From the NCBI GenBank assembly GCA_025964695.1, contig JAOPYK010000263.1:1-64000 (forward strand): a DNA stretch of 64,000 bases, in the 5' to 3' direction. Both the position numbers and the translations under genes were made by a program. This stretch comes from Streptosporangiaceae bacterium (lineage in GTDB: Bacteria; Actinomycetota; Actinomycetes; Streptosporangiales; Streptosporangiaceae). The notes beneath the pieces are model-generated. The model did no database searches. It saw nothing but the letters and a program-made list of their open reading frames with translations, and was not told the DNA's origin. Of the stretch, positions 33,547 through 43,148 are shown one piece after another (within the stretch, counting starts at the first letter, position 1; the number at the start of each line of letters is the position of its first letter).

Positions 33547-34989
33547 TCACTGATAGGCGTAGCAGTAGTTGCTCTTGTTCTTGAAGTAGTGCCTGGCGGC
33601 AGGATTGCTGAACCGCCACTGGCAGCCCGCGTCGAGCTTGTCCTGGGTCAGGTACATCGTCTGCCCCTTGCGCATCACGCAGTAGGCGCCAGGCCGTGGG
33701 GATTCGCGATACTCCACCCACTCCCAGCCGAGCTTCTGGCAGTACTCCGTGAAGTGCCCTGGCCCGAGTTCGACGCGATGCCGCGGGGTCGGCGCGTTCG
33801 TCGACGGTTTCGGCCGGGGCCCGGAACCCGAGGTCCGGCCCGGTGCGGGCCCCGAAAGTGACCCCGCTGCGGCCGGAGTGGTCGGTGCGGCGGCGACGGC
33901 CGTGCCGGTCGACGGGAGTTGCGCTCCCTCGTTGGGCTTCGGCTGCGACCAGGCCCCGACGGAGGACTTCTGGCCACCCGCAGGGCCCGGGGACCCCTTC
34001 GCCGTTCCTCCCGGCAGCAGCCAGAGGGCACCGGCGCCGAGGGCCGCGAGTACGCACCCGAGGCCCGCGGCGGCGACCCACACACCGCGGCGCGACGTCC
34101 TACGGTCGCGGGTCGGGGGGCCGTCGTGTCCGCCCGGCTCGATCGGCGGCGCCTGCCCGTTCCGGCGTACCAGCCGGCCGAGGACCTGTTGCGCGGACGG
34201 ACGGCTCGCCGGATCCTTGGCGAGGCACTCGGTGAGCAGACCTCGCAGTGGCTCTTCGACCCCGTCGAGGTCGGGGGGCATCGTGGCGATCCGGTTCATC
34301 ACCGCGGGGACGGCCTCATTGCCGAACGGCGGGCGCCCGGTAGCGGCGAAGACCATGGTGGACGCCCAGGAGAACACATCAAGCGCTGGCCCCAGAACGC
34401 CGGGCGCCAACTGCTCCGGGGCCATGTACGCGGGCGTACCCACCACCTCACTGGTGAGCGTCTGGGCTCCGGCGACCACGCGGGCGATGCCGAAGTCGAT
34501 GACCCGCGGACCGTCGGGGCCGATCAGCACGTTGCTGGGCTTGAAATCGCGGTGCACGATCCCCGCGTCGTGCAGGGCGATCAGGGCGGTGGCGGTGCCG
34601 ATGGCGAGACGATCGAGAACGCTGCCCGAGTAGGGCCCCGTTGCGGTCACCACCTGCTGAAGCGACGGGCCCGGCACGTACTCGCTCACGATGTACGGAC
34701 GAGTGCCGACCATGCCGGAGTCCAGGACCTGGGCCGTGCAGAATCGGGCCACGTGCTTGGCGGTCTCCAGCTCACGGAGTGCACCCTGGCGGGCCGCAGG
34801 GCTGTCTCCGAAGGGGGCCAGGAAGAACTTCACCGCCACAGGAGGCCCGGACTCCGACTCGCTCAGGTAGACGACGGCCTGTCCACCCTGTCCCAGTCGC
34901 CCGGCCAGCCGGTAAGGGCCGAGTTGCCGAGGATCGGTCGGTTCCAGGGGCTGAACGGCCGGCGCCGAGTTTTCCGTGGGGGAGTTCAT
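33547..34989 (-). CDS. Ser/Thr protein kinase, membrane-spanning, Cys-rich extracellular tail
   Basis: The 480-residue kinase has Lys54 (VAVKF), the catalytic loop HRDFKPSN (146-153), DFG (165-167) and APE (190-192), so it is likely active. A transmembrane helix spans about 302-325. An outside Pro/Ser/Gly-rich stalk (to about 403) leads to a final domain of about 75 residues with four cysteines (417, 437, 456, 476), which may form two disulphides and act as sensor. The ATG overlaps the end of the diacylglycerol kinase gene by 4 bp, linking it to lipid enzymes. Confidence 0.92.
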   Translation of the reverse strand: MNSPTENSAPAVQPLEPTDPRQLGPYRLAGRLGQGGQAVVYLSESESGPPVAVKFFLAPFGDSPAARQGALRELETAKHVARFCTAQVLDSGMVGTRPYIVSEYVPGPSLQQVVTATGPYSGSVLDRLAIGTATALIALHDAGIVHRDFKPSNVLIGPDGPRVIDFGIARVVAGAQTLTSEVVGTPAYMAPEQLAPGVLGPALDVFSWASTMVFAATGRPPFGNEAVPAVMNRIATMPPDLDGVEEPLRGLLTECLAKDPASRPSAQQVLGRLVRRNGQAPPIEPGGHDGPPTRDRRTSRRGVWVAAAGLGCVLAALGAGALWLLPGGTAKGSPGPAGGQKSSVGAWSQPKPNEGAQLPSTGTAVAAAPTTPAAAGSLSGPAPGRTSGSGPRPKPSTNAPTPRHRVELGPGHFTEYCQKLGWEWVEYRESPRPGAYCVMRKGQTMYLTQDKLDAGCQWRFSNPAARHYFKNKSNYCYAYQ

Positions 34990-35942
34990 CGCCCGGCACT
35001 ATAACGACCCCGGCAGCCGATGACCGAAGCGTGCTGGTCAGGTCCGGTGTGCCAGTCGGCCGGCACCCGGAGCAGCAGCGCGCCGGGCTCCACCTGGACG
35101 GTCAGGGAGGCCGCCACGCCGATGGGCTCGCCATCGCACTCACGGGGATAGGGCCGGTCTGTGGTGATCTCGATGTGCTCGCCGCGCAGCCGGATGATCC
35201 GGTGGTCCTCGGCGCGGTGACGGCGCAGGATGCGCACGGCGATCCGGAACCAGTCGGCCGGCGTGGTGGGGGACAGGATCAGCACGTCCAGCACTCCGTC
35301 GTCCGCGACGGCGTCCGGCAGCAGGCAAAGGCCCGCGTGCAGTTCGCCGACGTTGCCGACGACGACCATACGGGCGCGCCGCCGGATCGGCCGCCCGCCG
35401 TCGACGCGCACGGTGACGTGCATCGGCCGCTCCCGCAGCTGCCGCACGACCCCGATGGCGTAGGCCGGCCAGCCCAGCCGCTTCTTCGCCGACTCGGGCG
35501 TGTCAGTGATCATTCCGGCATCGATGCCCAGCCCGGCCATGACCGCGAACCGGTGGCCGTCGGCGACACCGAGGTCGATCGGCCGGTCCCGGCCCGCCAG
35601 CCCGATCTCGAACGCCTCCTCCAGCCCGAAGGTCAGGCCCAGGTTGCGGGCCAGCAGGTTACCGGTCCCGGCGCAGAGCACGGCCAGCGGCACTCCCGTA
35701 CCGGCGAGCCCTTCGGCGACCGCGCGCACCGTACCGTCACCGCCGCAGGCGTAGACCAGGTCGACGCCCTCGCCGATGGCCTGTTTCGCCTGACCGGTGC
35801 CGGGATTCTCCGGGGTGGTCTCCAGCCAGTACGGCTCCGGATGACCGGACGCGGCGAGCGCTTGGATGACCGACTTGTGGTAGCCGTCCACATCGTCGAC
35901 CTTGGCGGGGTTGATGATCACCGCGGTACGGATCGGTTTCAT
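34986..35942 (-). CDS. Diacylglycerol/lipid kinase (DagK family)
   Basis: The 318-residue protein has the lipid-kinase signature ACGGDGTVRAVAEGL with GGDGT at 67-71, the AGTGNLLARNLGL substrate loop and the C-terminal DGEPIG metal motif. It should phosphorylate diacylglycerol or a related lipid with ATP at the membrane. ATG 35942 follows GGGAG and overlaps the stop of the PAP2 gene by 4 bp (ATGA). It is the middle gene of the PAP2-lipid kinase-protein kinase operon. Confidence 0.9.
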   Translation of the reverse strand: MKPIRTAVIINPAKVDDVDGYHKSVIQALAASGHPEPYWLETTPENPGTGQAKQAIGEGVDLVYACGGDGTVRAVAEGLAGTGVPLAVLCAGTGNLLARNLGLTFGLEEAFEIGLAGRDRPIDLGVADGHRFAVMAGLGIDAGMITDTPESAKKRLGWPAYAIGVVRQLRERPMHVTVRVDGGRPIRRRARMVVVGNVGELHAGLCLLPDAVADDGVLDVLILSPTTPADWFRIAVRILRRHRAEDHRIIRLRGEHIEITTDRPYPRECDGEPIGVAASLTVQVEPGALLLRVPADWHTGPDQHASVIGCRGRYSAGR

Positions 35943-36616
35943 CGTGGTCTCCCTACGAAAGGGAGTGACTGGACCTTCGCGAGCAGGGCGCGCGCGCAGA
36001 CCGCGATGCACACCGCGGCGTTGAGGAACGAGGCCGTGACGTCGCTCGGATGATGCATGCCCCGGTACAGCCGCGCGACCGCCACCGCGATAGGCACCGC
36101 GAGGAGCAGCACCCACCACGCGGCCGTCAGCGACCTGCGCCGGGCGTGCAGCGTGATCACCAGCGCGATTCCGCCGTACAGGGCGAGTGCGGCGCTGGTG
36201 TGACCGGAGGGGAAACTCGAGGTGGGCGGTGAGGCGTCAAGCTTCGGCACGCCCGGCCTGGCCCTGTCGACGGCCAGTGTGGTCAGCAGGAAGACCAGGG
36301 CCTGTGCGGCGACCGCCGTGATGAGGAACAGCGGCTCCCGGAAGTTGCGCAGTACCAGCCACATGACCAGGGCGGCGATCGCCGTGAGCGCGATGATCGT
36401 GGGGGTCTCGGCCATGAAGGAGAAGACCTTCGAGACCGTGTTCCACGTCGACGTGCGATCCAAGACCAGGTCCCGGTTCACTCCGTCCTCAGCCGTGAAC
36501 GGCCAGGAGTGATTGAGGATCTTGGTGATGAGGAGGCCCAAGCCGATCATGGCGGCGGTCCAGACCGCGATCGGTATAAGAATGCGCACAGCCGTGCGCC
36601 CGCTCTGTCGAAGCAT
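35939..36616 (-). CDS. PAP2-family membrane phosphatase
   Basis: The 225-residue protein has about six transmembrane segments and two intact phosphatase motifs: PSGH (136-139) and ARLYRGMHHPSD (Arg182, His188, Asp192). The first motif is degenerate: RARP is present but the Lys seven residues before the Arg is missing. It may dephosphorylate phosphatidic acid, isoprenoid pyrophosphates or similar lipids on the outer face. It is the first gene of the operon with the diacylglycerol kinase and Ser/Thr kinase. The start region lacks a clear ribosome-binding site. Confidence 0.88.
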   Translation of the reverse strand: MLRQSGRTAVRILIPIAVWTAAMIGLGLLITKILNHSWPFTAEDGVNRDLVLDRTSTWNTVSKVFSFMAETPTIIALTAIAALVMWLVLRNFREPLFLITAVAAQALVFLLTTLAVDRARPGVPKLDASPPTSSFPSGHTSAALALYGGIALVITLHARRRSLTAAWWVLLLAVPIAVAVARLYRGMHHPSDVTASFLNAAVCIAVCARALLAKVQSLPFVGRPR

Positions 36617-36679
36617 GCCTGACTGTTACCCCCGTGGTGGCGGATATGCTGACACGTGCTCTGAGCTGGGGCTGGATGA

Positions 36680-37537
36680 TCAAGCTGCGGGTTGGTGGCG
36701 TTGTTCCCGGGTCTGCGCGCCCACATACCGCAGCGTGCTGCGCAACGTCCAGTGGTTGAGGCGGCCGGGCACGACGTGGAAGCTCCGCCGGGTCGCCAGC
36801 GCCAGTGCCCGGAACTGTGCCTCGTCGGTGGCGCGCCACGGAATGTCGAACCGCTGGCGGAGGATCCTCGGCATGCAGCCGAAGGTGATGAGCCGCAACG
36901 GGCGCTCCAGCACGAACCGGCCGGCCCGGTCCATCATCGGCGGCCCGACGGGCACCAAGGAGAGCGAGGCCGAGCCGTTGCGGGCGATGTCCAGGGCGCG
37001 GGCGGCGGCGGGGGTGAGCTCGAGGATCCTGGTGCACAGGTGCCAGAACTTGGACTGGAACGAGCCGAAGTCCGGTGGCACCGGGCGCATGCTCACGCCG
37101 TAGCGGGAGTACCAGGTGACCGTCTCCGCGTAGAGCCGCTCATGCTGGTCGGCGGTGAGCTTCTCCGGGTGGAAGAGCTCGGCCGCCTTGAAGATCTCCC
37201 AGGTGAAGGTGGCGTGCGCCCACCAGAAGGTCTCGGGCTCCAGCGCGTGGTAGCGCCGTCCGTGCTCGTCGGCGCCGCCGATGCTCCGGTGCAGGTCGCG
37301 GATGCCCAGCCCGCGGCTGTCGCCGTCGTCGGTGAGGATCGTCGCCCAGATCTGCGGTACGGAACGGTAGATGCGGTCGAACGGGTCGTCGAAGAACGCC
37401 GAATGCTCGGCGACGCCCGCCCCGATCCCCGGGTGCATGAGCTGCATCAGTCCCGCGGTGGCCCCCGGCATGAGCGAGCGCATGTCGCTCGCGTACTTCC
37501 ACAGCAGCGAATCCTTGCCGATCGGAGCAGCCGCCAC
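36680..37537 (-). CDS. Oxygenase MpaB family protein (DUF2236)
   Basis: The 285-residue helical protein has DUF2236/MpaB-like features: the opening LMQLMHPGIGAGVAEHS, later RYHALEPETFWWAHATFTWEI (split here by no gap) and WYSRYGVSMRP. Members bind haem through a His and include the Lcp rubber oxygenase. The substrate here is unknown. GTG 37537 follows GGAGG closely. A perfect inverted repeat just upstream (37547-37564) suggests repression by a TetR-like protein not encoded nearby. Confidence 0.82.
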   Translation of the reverse strand: MAAAPIGKDSLLWKYASDMRSLMPGATAGLMQLMHPGIGAGVAEHSAFFDDPFDRIYRSVPQIWATILTDDGDSRGLGIRDLHRSIGGADEHGRRYHALEPETFWWAHATFTWEIFKAAELFHPEKLTADQHERLYAETVTWYSRYGVSMRPVPPDFGSFQSKFWHLCTRILELTPAAARALDIARNGSASLSLVPVGPPMMDRAGRFVLERPLRLITFGCMPRILRQRFDIPWRATDEAQFRALALATRRSFHVVPGRLNHWTLRSTLRYVGAQTREQRHQPAA

Positions 37538-37546
37538 GACGCCTCC

Positions 37547-37564
37547 AGTAAGGAACTGCTTACT
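37547..37564. promoter_or_regulatory. Inverted repeat at the MpaB-like gene start
   Basis: AGTAAG-GAACTG-CTTACT has perfect 6-bp arms and a 6-nt spacer. It directly abuts the ribosome-binding site of the MpaB-like gene, so a bound repressor would block transcription start. Confidence 0.5.
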
Positions 37565-37628
37565 ACGATAGCGGCAGCCGTCCCGGCGTCAAGAGCGCTG
37601 GAGGCCGCAGGCCCGGCATCGGTCAGGC

Positions 37629-39059
37629 TCAGACGAGACCGACGCGCTCGGCGGCCCCGGCCCAGGCGGTGTCGTCGCCGCACGGTTCGTAGCGCCGCAG
37701 CCGCTGGGTCGCGGCGACCAGCCCGCGCATCTCGGCGAGGTCCTTGACGACGCCGAACGCCCGTGCCTGGACCAGCACGTTGCCCAGGGCCGTCGCCTCG
37801 ACCGGGCCGGCGACGACCGGCAGGCCGCAGGCGTCGGCGGTGAGCTGGCACAGCAGCGCGTTGCGGGAGCCGCCGCCGACCAGATGGACCACCTCCGGTT
37901 CCCGGCCCGACAGCGCCGCGGCCTGCCGGAGGGCCGCGCGGTGGCCGAGGGCCAGGCTGTCGAGGATGCAGCGTACGGTCGCGGCCTCGCCCGCGGGCTC
38001 CTGCTGGCCGGTCCGGCGGCAGTATGCGGCGATGCGGGCCGGCATGTCGCCGGGCGGCAGGAACTGTGCGGCGTCGGGGTTCACCAGGGCGCGGAACGGG
38101 GGCAGCGCCGCGGCCGCGTCGAGCAGTTCGGGCAGCGACGGGGACCCCCACGCGCGCAGGGACTCCTGCAGCAGCCACAGCCCCATGACGTTGCGGAGAT
38201 AGCGCGTGGTCCCGTCGACGCCCGCCTCGTTGGTGAAGTTGGCGGCCCGGCTCGCGGCGGTCAGCACCGGCGTGGGTAGTTCCACCCCGACCAGTGACCA
38301 GGTGCCGCACGAGATGTAGGCGAACCGGTCGCCGGAGGCGGGCACGGCGGCCACCGCCGAGGCGGTGTCGTGCGACGCCACCGCCGTGACGGGGAGGCCG
38401 GTGGGCAGCCCGGTCTCGGCGAGCATGGTGCCGGCCGGGGTGCCGGGCTCGCGCAGCGCGGGGAACAGCCCGGCGGGGATGGCGAGCCGCTCCATCAGGG
38501 CCGTCGACCAGGTACGGGACCGTACGTCGAACAGCGCGGTGGTCGAGGCGTTGGTCAGCTCCGCCCCGGCCGAACCGGTCAGCCAGTAGGCCAGCAGATC
38601 CGGAATGAGCAGCAGGGTCTCCGCCCGGTCCAGCCCCCCGTTCCGCGCCGCCGCGACCAGCTGGTAGACGGTGTTGAACGGCAGGAACTGCAGCCCGGTC
38701 AGCTCGTACAGCACCTCGTCCGGGAGGTGCGCGCGCACCTCCCGCATGATCCCGTCGGTACGGCCGTCCCGGTAATGCACCGGGTTGCCCAGCAGGCTGC
38801 CGGAGGCGTCGAGCAGCCCGTAGTCGACCGCCCACGAGTCGATCCCCACCGACGTCAGCGGCCCCGCCGCGCGCAGACCCTCCAGGGCGTTGCGGTAGAG
38901 CGAGAGGATGTCCCAGTGCAGGGTGCCCCCGGCCCGGACGGGCTGGTTGGGGAAACGGCGCACCTCGGTGAGGTCGAGCAGCCCGTCACCGATCCGGGCG
39001 GTCATCACCCGGCCGCTGGAGGCACCCAGGTCCACGGCGGCGAAGACGCTCGCGGTCAT
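37629..39059 (-). CDS. rhaB: Rhamnulokinase
   Basis: The 476-residue FGGY-family kinase starts FAAVDLGASSGRVM, the RhaB form of the phosphate-binding loop, and has GIDSWAVDYGLLD, SHDTASAV (catalytic Asp) and the C-terminal VHLVGGGSRNALLCQLTADA. It phosphorylates L-rhamnulose to rhamnulose-1-phosphate. It is the last gene of the lacI-lutA-lutB-lutC-rhaB operon; its ATG overlaps the lutC stop by 4 bp. The isomerase and aldolase lie on the other arm of the regulon. Confidence 0.93.
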   Translation of the reverse strand: MTASVFAAVDLGASSGRVMTARIGDGLLDLTEVRRFPNQPVRAGGTLHWDILSLYRNALEGLRAAGPLTSVGIDSWAVDYGLLDASGSLLGNPVHYRDGRTDGIMREVRAHLPDEVLYELTGLQFLPFNTVYQLVAAARNGGLDRAETLLLIPDLLAYWLTGSAGAELTNASTTALFDVRSRTWSTALMERLAIPAGLFPALREPGTPAGTMLAETGLPTGLPVTAVASHDTASAVAAVPASGDRFAYISCGTWSLVGVELPTPVLTAASRAANFTNEAGVDGTTRYLRNVMGLWLLQESLRAWGSPSLPELLDAAAALPPFRALVNPDAAQFLPPGDMPARIAAYCRRTGQQEPAGEAATVRCILDSLALGHRAALRQAAALSGREPEVVHLVGGGSRNALLCQLTADACGLPVVAGPVEATALGNVLVQARAFGVVKDLAEMRGLVAATQRLRRYEPCGDDTAWAGAAERVGLV

Positions 39060-39679
39060 GTCGAAATGATCACTTCGAGCAGGCGCGGGCCGTGCACGCC
39101 CTCGACCCTGGAGAGCTCGATGTCGCTGGTGGCCGACGGCCCGGAGACGAAGGTCAGAGGCAGCGTGGGAGTGAGCCGGCCGAGCGCCTCGGGGACGTCC
39201 GGGGCGACCTGGCCGGCGGTGACGACGACGACATGGTGGTCGGGGACCAGGGTGAGCGCGCGGCGGCCCTGGCCCGGCCCGTGGTCGAGCACGATGGTGC
39301 CCGTCTCGGCGATCGCCACCGCACAGCCGGTGATCACCCCGGCCAGCTCGTCCAGATCGCCCGCCGCCTCCTCGGGCACCAGCCGGGCGGGATCCACCTC
39401 GGTGACCCAGCCGGTGGGCAGCCCGGTGGGCAGCACGTACGAACCCGTACGGGGCGACAGCGCCGCCGCGATGGCGGCCGGCAGCCCCTCCGGGGTCACC
39501 CGGTGCACGATCGCGCGGTAGTCGGCCACCCGCTCGGCGAACAGGTCGAGCACCCCGTCCTGGTGATGGCGGCTGAGATAGGGCCGGTCGATCGCGGCAT
39601 AGGCGGCGGCGACGTCCGCGACGGCACGGCCGGGGAGCACCGCCTCGATCCGGCCGAGGATCTCCTCACGGGCGGTCAT
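39056..39679 (-). CDS. lutC: Lactate utilization protein C (LUD domain)
   Basis: The 207-residue protein has the LUD-domain pattern ([33 protein letters not shown], in two parts [13 protein letters not shown] and [10 protein letters not shown]) of LutC/YkgG. With LutA and LutB it forms the iron-sulphur complex that oxidises L-lactate to pyruvate. It starts inside the end of lutB (14-bp overlap) and overlaps rhaB by 4 bp. In this cluster the lactate comes from rhamnose cleavage. Confidence 0.92.
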   Translation of the reverse strand: MTAREEILGRIEAVLPGRAVADVAAAYAAIDRPYLSRHHQDGVLDLFAERVADYRAIVHRVTPEGLPAAIAAALSPRTGSYVLPTGLPTGWVTEVDPARLVPEEAAGDLDELAGVITGCAVAIAETGTIVLDHGPGQGRRALTLVPDHHVVVVTAGQVAPDVPEALGRLTPTLPLTFVSGPSATSDIELSRVEGVHGPRLLEVIIST

Positions 39680-41114
39680 CCGTACCTCCGTTGGTCCGGT
39701 TCCACCAGGCGCGGAAGGACTCCGGCGGGGGAGCAGGCATGTCGCGCGTGTCGGTCCAGGCCCGCAGCGGGCCGGGCAGCCGGCGGATCCGCCCGCGGCG
39801 GGCGATGACGCGGCGGCTCAGCGAGCCGGCCCGCTGGGCCAGGGCGAGCCGTGCGGGGGAGCGCAGCGTCCAGCCCGCCACCGCCATCGCGGACCGCTCC
39901 AGGGGGTGCTTGTGCGAGGACTCGACCACCCGGGCGCGCAGATGGACCAGCACCTCGGGGATGTCGATGGCGACCGGGCACACCTCGTAGCAGGCACCGC
40001 AGAGCGTGGAAGCGAAGGGCAGGGAGGCGTCGATCTCCGACCCGATCCCGCGGATCTGCGGGGACAGGATCGCCCCGATCGGCCCCGGATAGACCGAACC
40101 GTAGGCGTGACCGCCGGCCCGTGAGTAGACCGGGCACACGTTGAGGCACGCCGAGCAGCGGATGCAGCGCAGAGCCTGACGGCCCACCTCGTCGGCGAGC
40201 GTCGCGGTGCGCCCGTTGTCGAGCAGGACCAGATGGAAGTCACGCGGCCCGTCGCCGGGGGTGACCCCGGTCCACATGGAGGTGTAGGGGTTCATCCGCT
40301 CCGCGGTCGAGGACCGGGGCAGCAGCTGGAGGAAGACCTCGAGGTCTTTGAAGGTGGGCAGGAGCTTCTCGATGCCGACCACCGAGATCAGGGTGTCCGG
40401 CAGGGTCAGGCACATCCGGCCGTTGCCCTCCGACTCCACCACGACGACCGTGCCGGTCTCGGCGATGGCGAAGTTGGCTCCCGAGACCGCCACCTTGGCG
40501 GACAGGAACTTGGCGCGCAGATGACGCCGGGCCGCCTCGGCCAGGTCGGCGGGGGCATCGGACAGGTCCGCCGGCGCGTCCGCCATCTCGTGCCGGAAGA
40601 TCTCCCGGATCTCGGCACGGTTGCGGTGGATGGCCGGCACCAGGATGTGCGATGGCCGGTCGTGGCCGAGCTGCACGATCAGCTCGGCCAGGTCGGTCTC
40701 GTACGCCGTGATCCCGGCCTCGGCCAGCGCCTCGTTGAGACCGATCTCCTGGGTGGCCATCGACTTGACCTTGACGACCTCGGTCTCGCCCGTGGCCTGG
40801 ACCAGCTCGGTGACGATCCGGTTGGCCTCCTGGGCGTCGCGTGCCCAGTGCACGGTGCCGCCCGCCGCGGTCACCCGCTCCTCCAGCAGACGGAGATAGT
40901 GGCCCAGATGCTCGAGGGTGTGGTCCTTGATCTGCTTGGCGGACTCACGCAGGCCCGGCCAGTCCTCGAGCTCGGCCACCGCCATCGCCCGCCGGTCCCT
41001 GATCGTGGTGGTGGCGTGGGCCAGGTTGCGGCGTAGCAGGGTGTCGTCGACGGCCTGCCGCGCTGCCTCGGGGAAGGCGGGCATTCCCACGTACGTGGGC
41101 ATGTGTTCAGTCAT
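39666..41114 (-). CDS. lutB: Lactate utilization iron-sulphur protein B
   Basis: The 482-residue LutB/YkgF has an N-terminal LUD domain ([20 protein letters not shown]) and two [4Fe-4S] ferredoxin motifs: Cys317/320/323/327 in [15 protein letters not shown] and Cys372/375/379 in CGACYEVCP. It carries electrons within the LutABC lactate dehydrogenase complex at the membrane. Its start overlaps lutA by 8 bp. The C-terminal 40 residues are basic and Pro-rich. Confidence 0.93.
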   Translation of the reverse strand: MTEHMPTYVGMPAFPEAARQAVDDTLLRRNLAHATTTIRDRRAMAVAELEDWPGLRESAKQIKDHTLEHLGHYLRLLEERVTAAGGTVHWARDAQEANRIVTELVQATGETEVVKVKSMATQEIGLNEALAEAGITAYETDLAELIVQLGHDRPSHILVPAIHRNRAEIREIFRHEMADAPADLSDAPADLAEAARRHLRAKFLSAKVAVSGANFAIAETGTVVVVESEGNGRMCLTLPDTLISVVGIEKLLPTFKDLEVFLQLLPRSSTAERMNPYTSMWTGVTPGDGPRDFHLVLLDNGRTATLADEVGRQALRCIRCSACLNVCPVYSRAGGHAYGSVYPGPIGAILSPQIRGIGSEIDASLPFASTLCGACYEVCPVAIDIPEVLVHLRARVVESSHKHPLERSAMAVAGWTLRSPARLALAQRAGSLSRRVIARRGRIRRLPGPLRAWTDTRDMPAPPPESFRAWWNRTNGGTDDRP

Positions 41115-41838
41115 CGGTCCTCGCCAGGATCTCGGCCAGGTGCATGGTGCCCACCCCGGTGCGCATCCGCGACAGCGTGCCGCCGATGTGCATCAGGCAG
41201 GAGTTGTCGGCCGCGCAGAGGATCTCGGCACCGGTCCGGCGCACGTTGGTCACCTTGTCCGCGCCCATCGCCGCGGAGACGTCGGGGTTCTTCAGGGCGA
41301 AGGTGCCGCCGAAGCCGCAGCACTCGGCCGCGTCCGGGAGCTCGACCAGATCGATGCCGCGCACCGCGCGCAGCAGCCGCAGCGGCCGGTCGCCGACCTT
41401 GAGCAGCCGCAGCGAGTGGCAGGTGGGGTGGTAGGTGACCCGGTGCGGAAAGTAGGCGCCCACGTCGGTCACCCCCAGCACGTCCACCAGCAGCTCGGAC
41501 AGCTCGTACACCTTGGGCGTCACCCCGGCGGACGCCTCGGCGAGAGCGGTGTCGCCCGCGTCCGCCGCCACCAGTCCATGCCAGTCCCGGACCATCGCCG
41601 CGCAGGAGGCCGACGGGGTCACCACCACGTCGTACGGTTCGAAGGCCTTGGTGAATCCACGCACCAGCGGGACGCACTGCTTGCGGTAGCCGGTGTTGAA
41701 GTGCATCTGGCCGCAGCAGGTCTGGCCGGACGGGAAGTCCACCTCGTGGCCGAGCCGGGTCAGCAGCCGCACGATGGCCTTGCCGGTATCGGGGAACATC
41801 GTGTCGTTGACACAGGTGACGAACAGGGCGATCTTCAT
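41107..41838 (-). CDS. lutA: Lactate utilization protein A (CCG-domain)
   Basis: The 243-residue LutA/YkgE has two cysteine-rich CCG domains: [12 protein letters not shown] near residue 41 and [10 protein letters not shown] in the second half, typical of heterodisulphide-reductase-type [4Fe-4S] binding. It is the likely catalytic-side subunit of LutABC. ATG 41838 overlaps the lacI stop by 4 bp, and GGGAG precedes it, so expression follows the regulator gene. Confidence 0.93.
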   Translation of the reverse strand: MKIALFVTCVNDTMFPDTGKAIVRLLTRLGHEVDFPSGQTCCGQMHFNTGYRKQCVPLVRGFTKAFEPYDVVVTPSASCAAMVRDWHGLVAADAGDTALAEASAGVTPKVYELSELLVDVLGVTDVGAYFPHRVTYHPTCHSLRLLKVGDRPLRLLRAVRGIDLVELPDAAECCGFGGTFALKNPDVSAAMGADKVTNVRRTGAEILCAADNSCLMHIGGTLSRMRTGVGTMHLAEILARTDD

Positions 41839-42887
41839 TTGGTGGACTCCCTGATCACCAATTCCGGCTGGAACATCACTTGCTGGTGTGCGTGTCCCGC
41901 GGGGTTGTCGCACTCGTCGAGGAGCAGTTCGGTGGCGATCCGGCCGAGCTGGTAGGTCGGCTGCCGCACGGAGCTCAGGGGGATCGCCGCCGCGGCGGTG
42001 AACTCGATGTCGTCGTAGCCGATCAGAGACACCTCGCCGGGCACCTGGACGCCCGCCTGCAGCAGTGCCCGCAGCACGCCCATGGCGAGCAGGTCGTTGG
42101 CGCAGAAGATCGCGTCGGGCAGTTCCTGATCGGCCAGCAGCTTCTCCGTGGCCTCCTGCCCGGCGCGCGGCGACATGGCGGGGACGACCACATCGAGCAG
42201 CGCGTCCTCGCCGAATCCCGCGGCGGTCAGCGCGCGCAGGGCGCCGGTGCGCCGGTCCTCGCACTGGCGGATCGAGAGGGGGCCGCTGAGATAGGCGATC
42301 CGCCGGGCTCCGCACTCCAGCAGGTGCGAGACCGCGAGTTTGCCGCCGGCGACGTCGTCGACGGCGACCGAGCACTGATCGGGCCGGGTCGCGGTGTGGT
42401 CCAGCATGACCGTGGCGACCCCCCGCTCGCGGAGGAGGTCCAGTCGCCCGGCCTCGTCGTCCACGGGCGTGACCAGGACCCCGCGGACCTGCTGCTCGGC
42501 CAGCATGCGCAGATTGCGCTCCTCCCTGGCCACTGAGGCGCTGGAACTGCACAGGATGACGGCGTAGGCGCGTTCGCTCACCACGTCCTCGACGCCGCGC
42601 GCCACATCGGTGAAGAACGGGTTGCCGAGATCCAGGACCATCAGACCAATGGTACGGCCCTGGCCGGCGCGGAGCGTCGAGGCCGACCCGTTGCGCACGA
42701 AGCCCAGCTCCCGGATGGCCTGTTCGACCCGTACCCGGGTGTCCGGGGCGACCCGCTCCGGGCGGTTGAGGACGTTGGACACGGTGCCCGGAGAGACTCC
42801 GGCGCGCAGCGCGACCTGCTTGATCCCCACCGCAGGGGTCGGCTGCGGAGGGCCTGTAGGACGGGTGCCCTCGCCGCGTCTGCCCAT
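41835..42887 (-). CDS. LacI-family regulator of the rhamnose regulon
   Basis: The 350-residue regulator has the LacI HTH (IKQVALRAGVSPGTVSNVLN, about residues 22-41) with the hinge helix after it, and a periplasmic-binding-protein-like sugar domain. It is the first gene of the lut-rhaB operon and diverges from the importer operon. Two operator-like sites with the central CG typical of LacI family members occur in between, so it likely represses both arms until rhamnose or a metabolite binds. Confidence 0.92.
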   Translation of the reverse strand: MGRRGEGTRPTGPPQPTPAVGIKQVALRAGVSPGTVSNVLNRPERVAPDTRVRVEQAIRELGFVRNGSASTLRAGQGRTIGLMVLDLGNPFFTDVARGVEDVVSERAYAVILCSSSASVAREERNLRMLAEQQVRGVLVTPVDDEAGRLDLLRERGVATVMLDHTATRPDQCSVAVDDVAGGKLAVSHLLECGARRIAYLSGPLSIRQCEDRRTGALRALTAAGFGEDALLDVVVPAMSPRAGQEATEKLLADQELPDAIFCANDLLAMGVLRALLQAGVQVPGEVSLIGYDDIEFTAAAAIPLSSVRQPTYQLGRIATELLLDECDNPAGHAHQQVMFQPELVIRESTK

Positions 42888-42923
42888 CCCAGCCCCTCGT
42901 CGATCGGTGTGCTTGCTGCGCTC

Positions 42924-42953
42924 ACTTTGGCCAAGTCATTAAAACGTGTCAAC
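42924..42953 (-). promoter_or_regulatory. Promoter of the lacI-lut-rhaB operon with overlapping operator
   Basis: On the minus strand TTGACA (42952-42947), a 17-nt spacer and CAAAGT (42929-42924) form a promoter with a consensus -35 box. The operator-like TTAAAACGTGTCAA (42939-42952) covers the -35 box, so LacI binding would block RNA polymerase. Confidence 0.6.
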
Positions 42954-43048
42954 CCCTAAGTCATGAGCGTTCGGCCGGGGGAGGATGCCCGGAGGAGGCG
43001 CAGAAGGGCCGGTGGTGCAGCGGAAGAGAAGTTTTCCCACGCCGGGAC

Positions 43049-43108
43049 TTGACGAGTGCCGCAGGTCACATCTAGCGTCCTCCGCAACATCCTGATTAAA
43101 ACGTTTTA
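43049..43108 (+). promoter_or_regulatory. Promoter and LacI operator of the rhamnose importer operon
   Basis: TTGACG (43049-43054), an 18-nt spacer and TAGCGT (43073-43078) form the promoter. A perfect 12-bp palindrome TAAAACGTTTTA (43097-43108) lies about 20 nt downstream of the -10 box, in the position of a roadblock operator. It shares the TTAAAACG half-site with the operator on the lacI side. Confidence 0.65.
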
Positions 43109-43148
43109 GCCCCCCCACCCCACATTCACCCAGACGAGGAGGGTCTCC

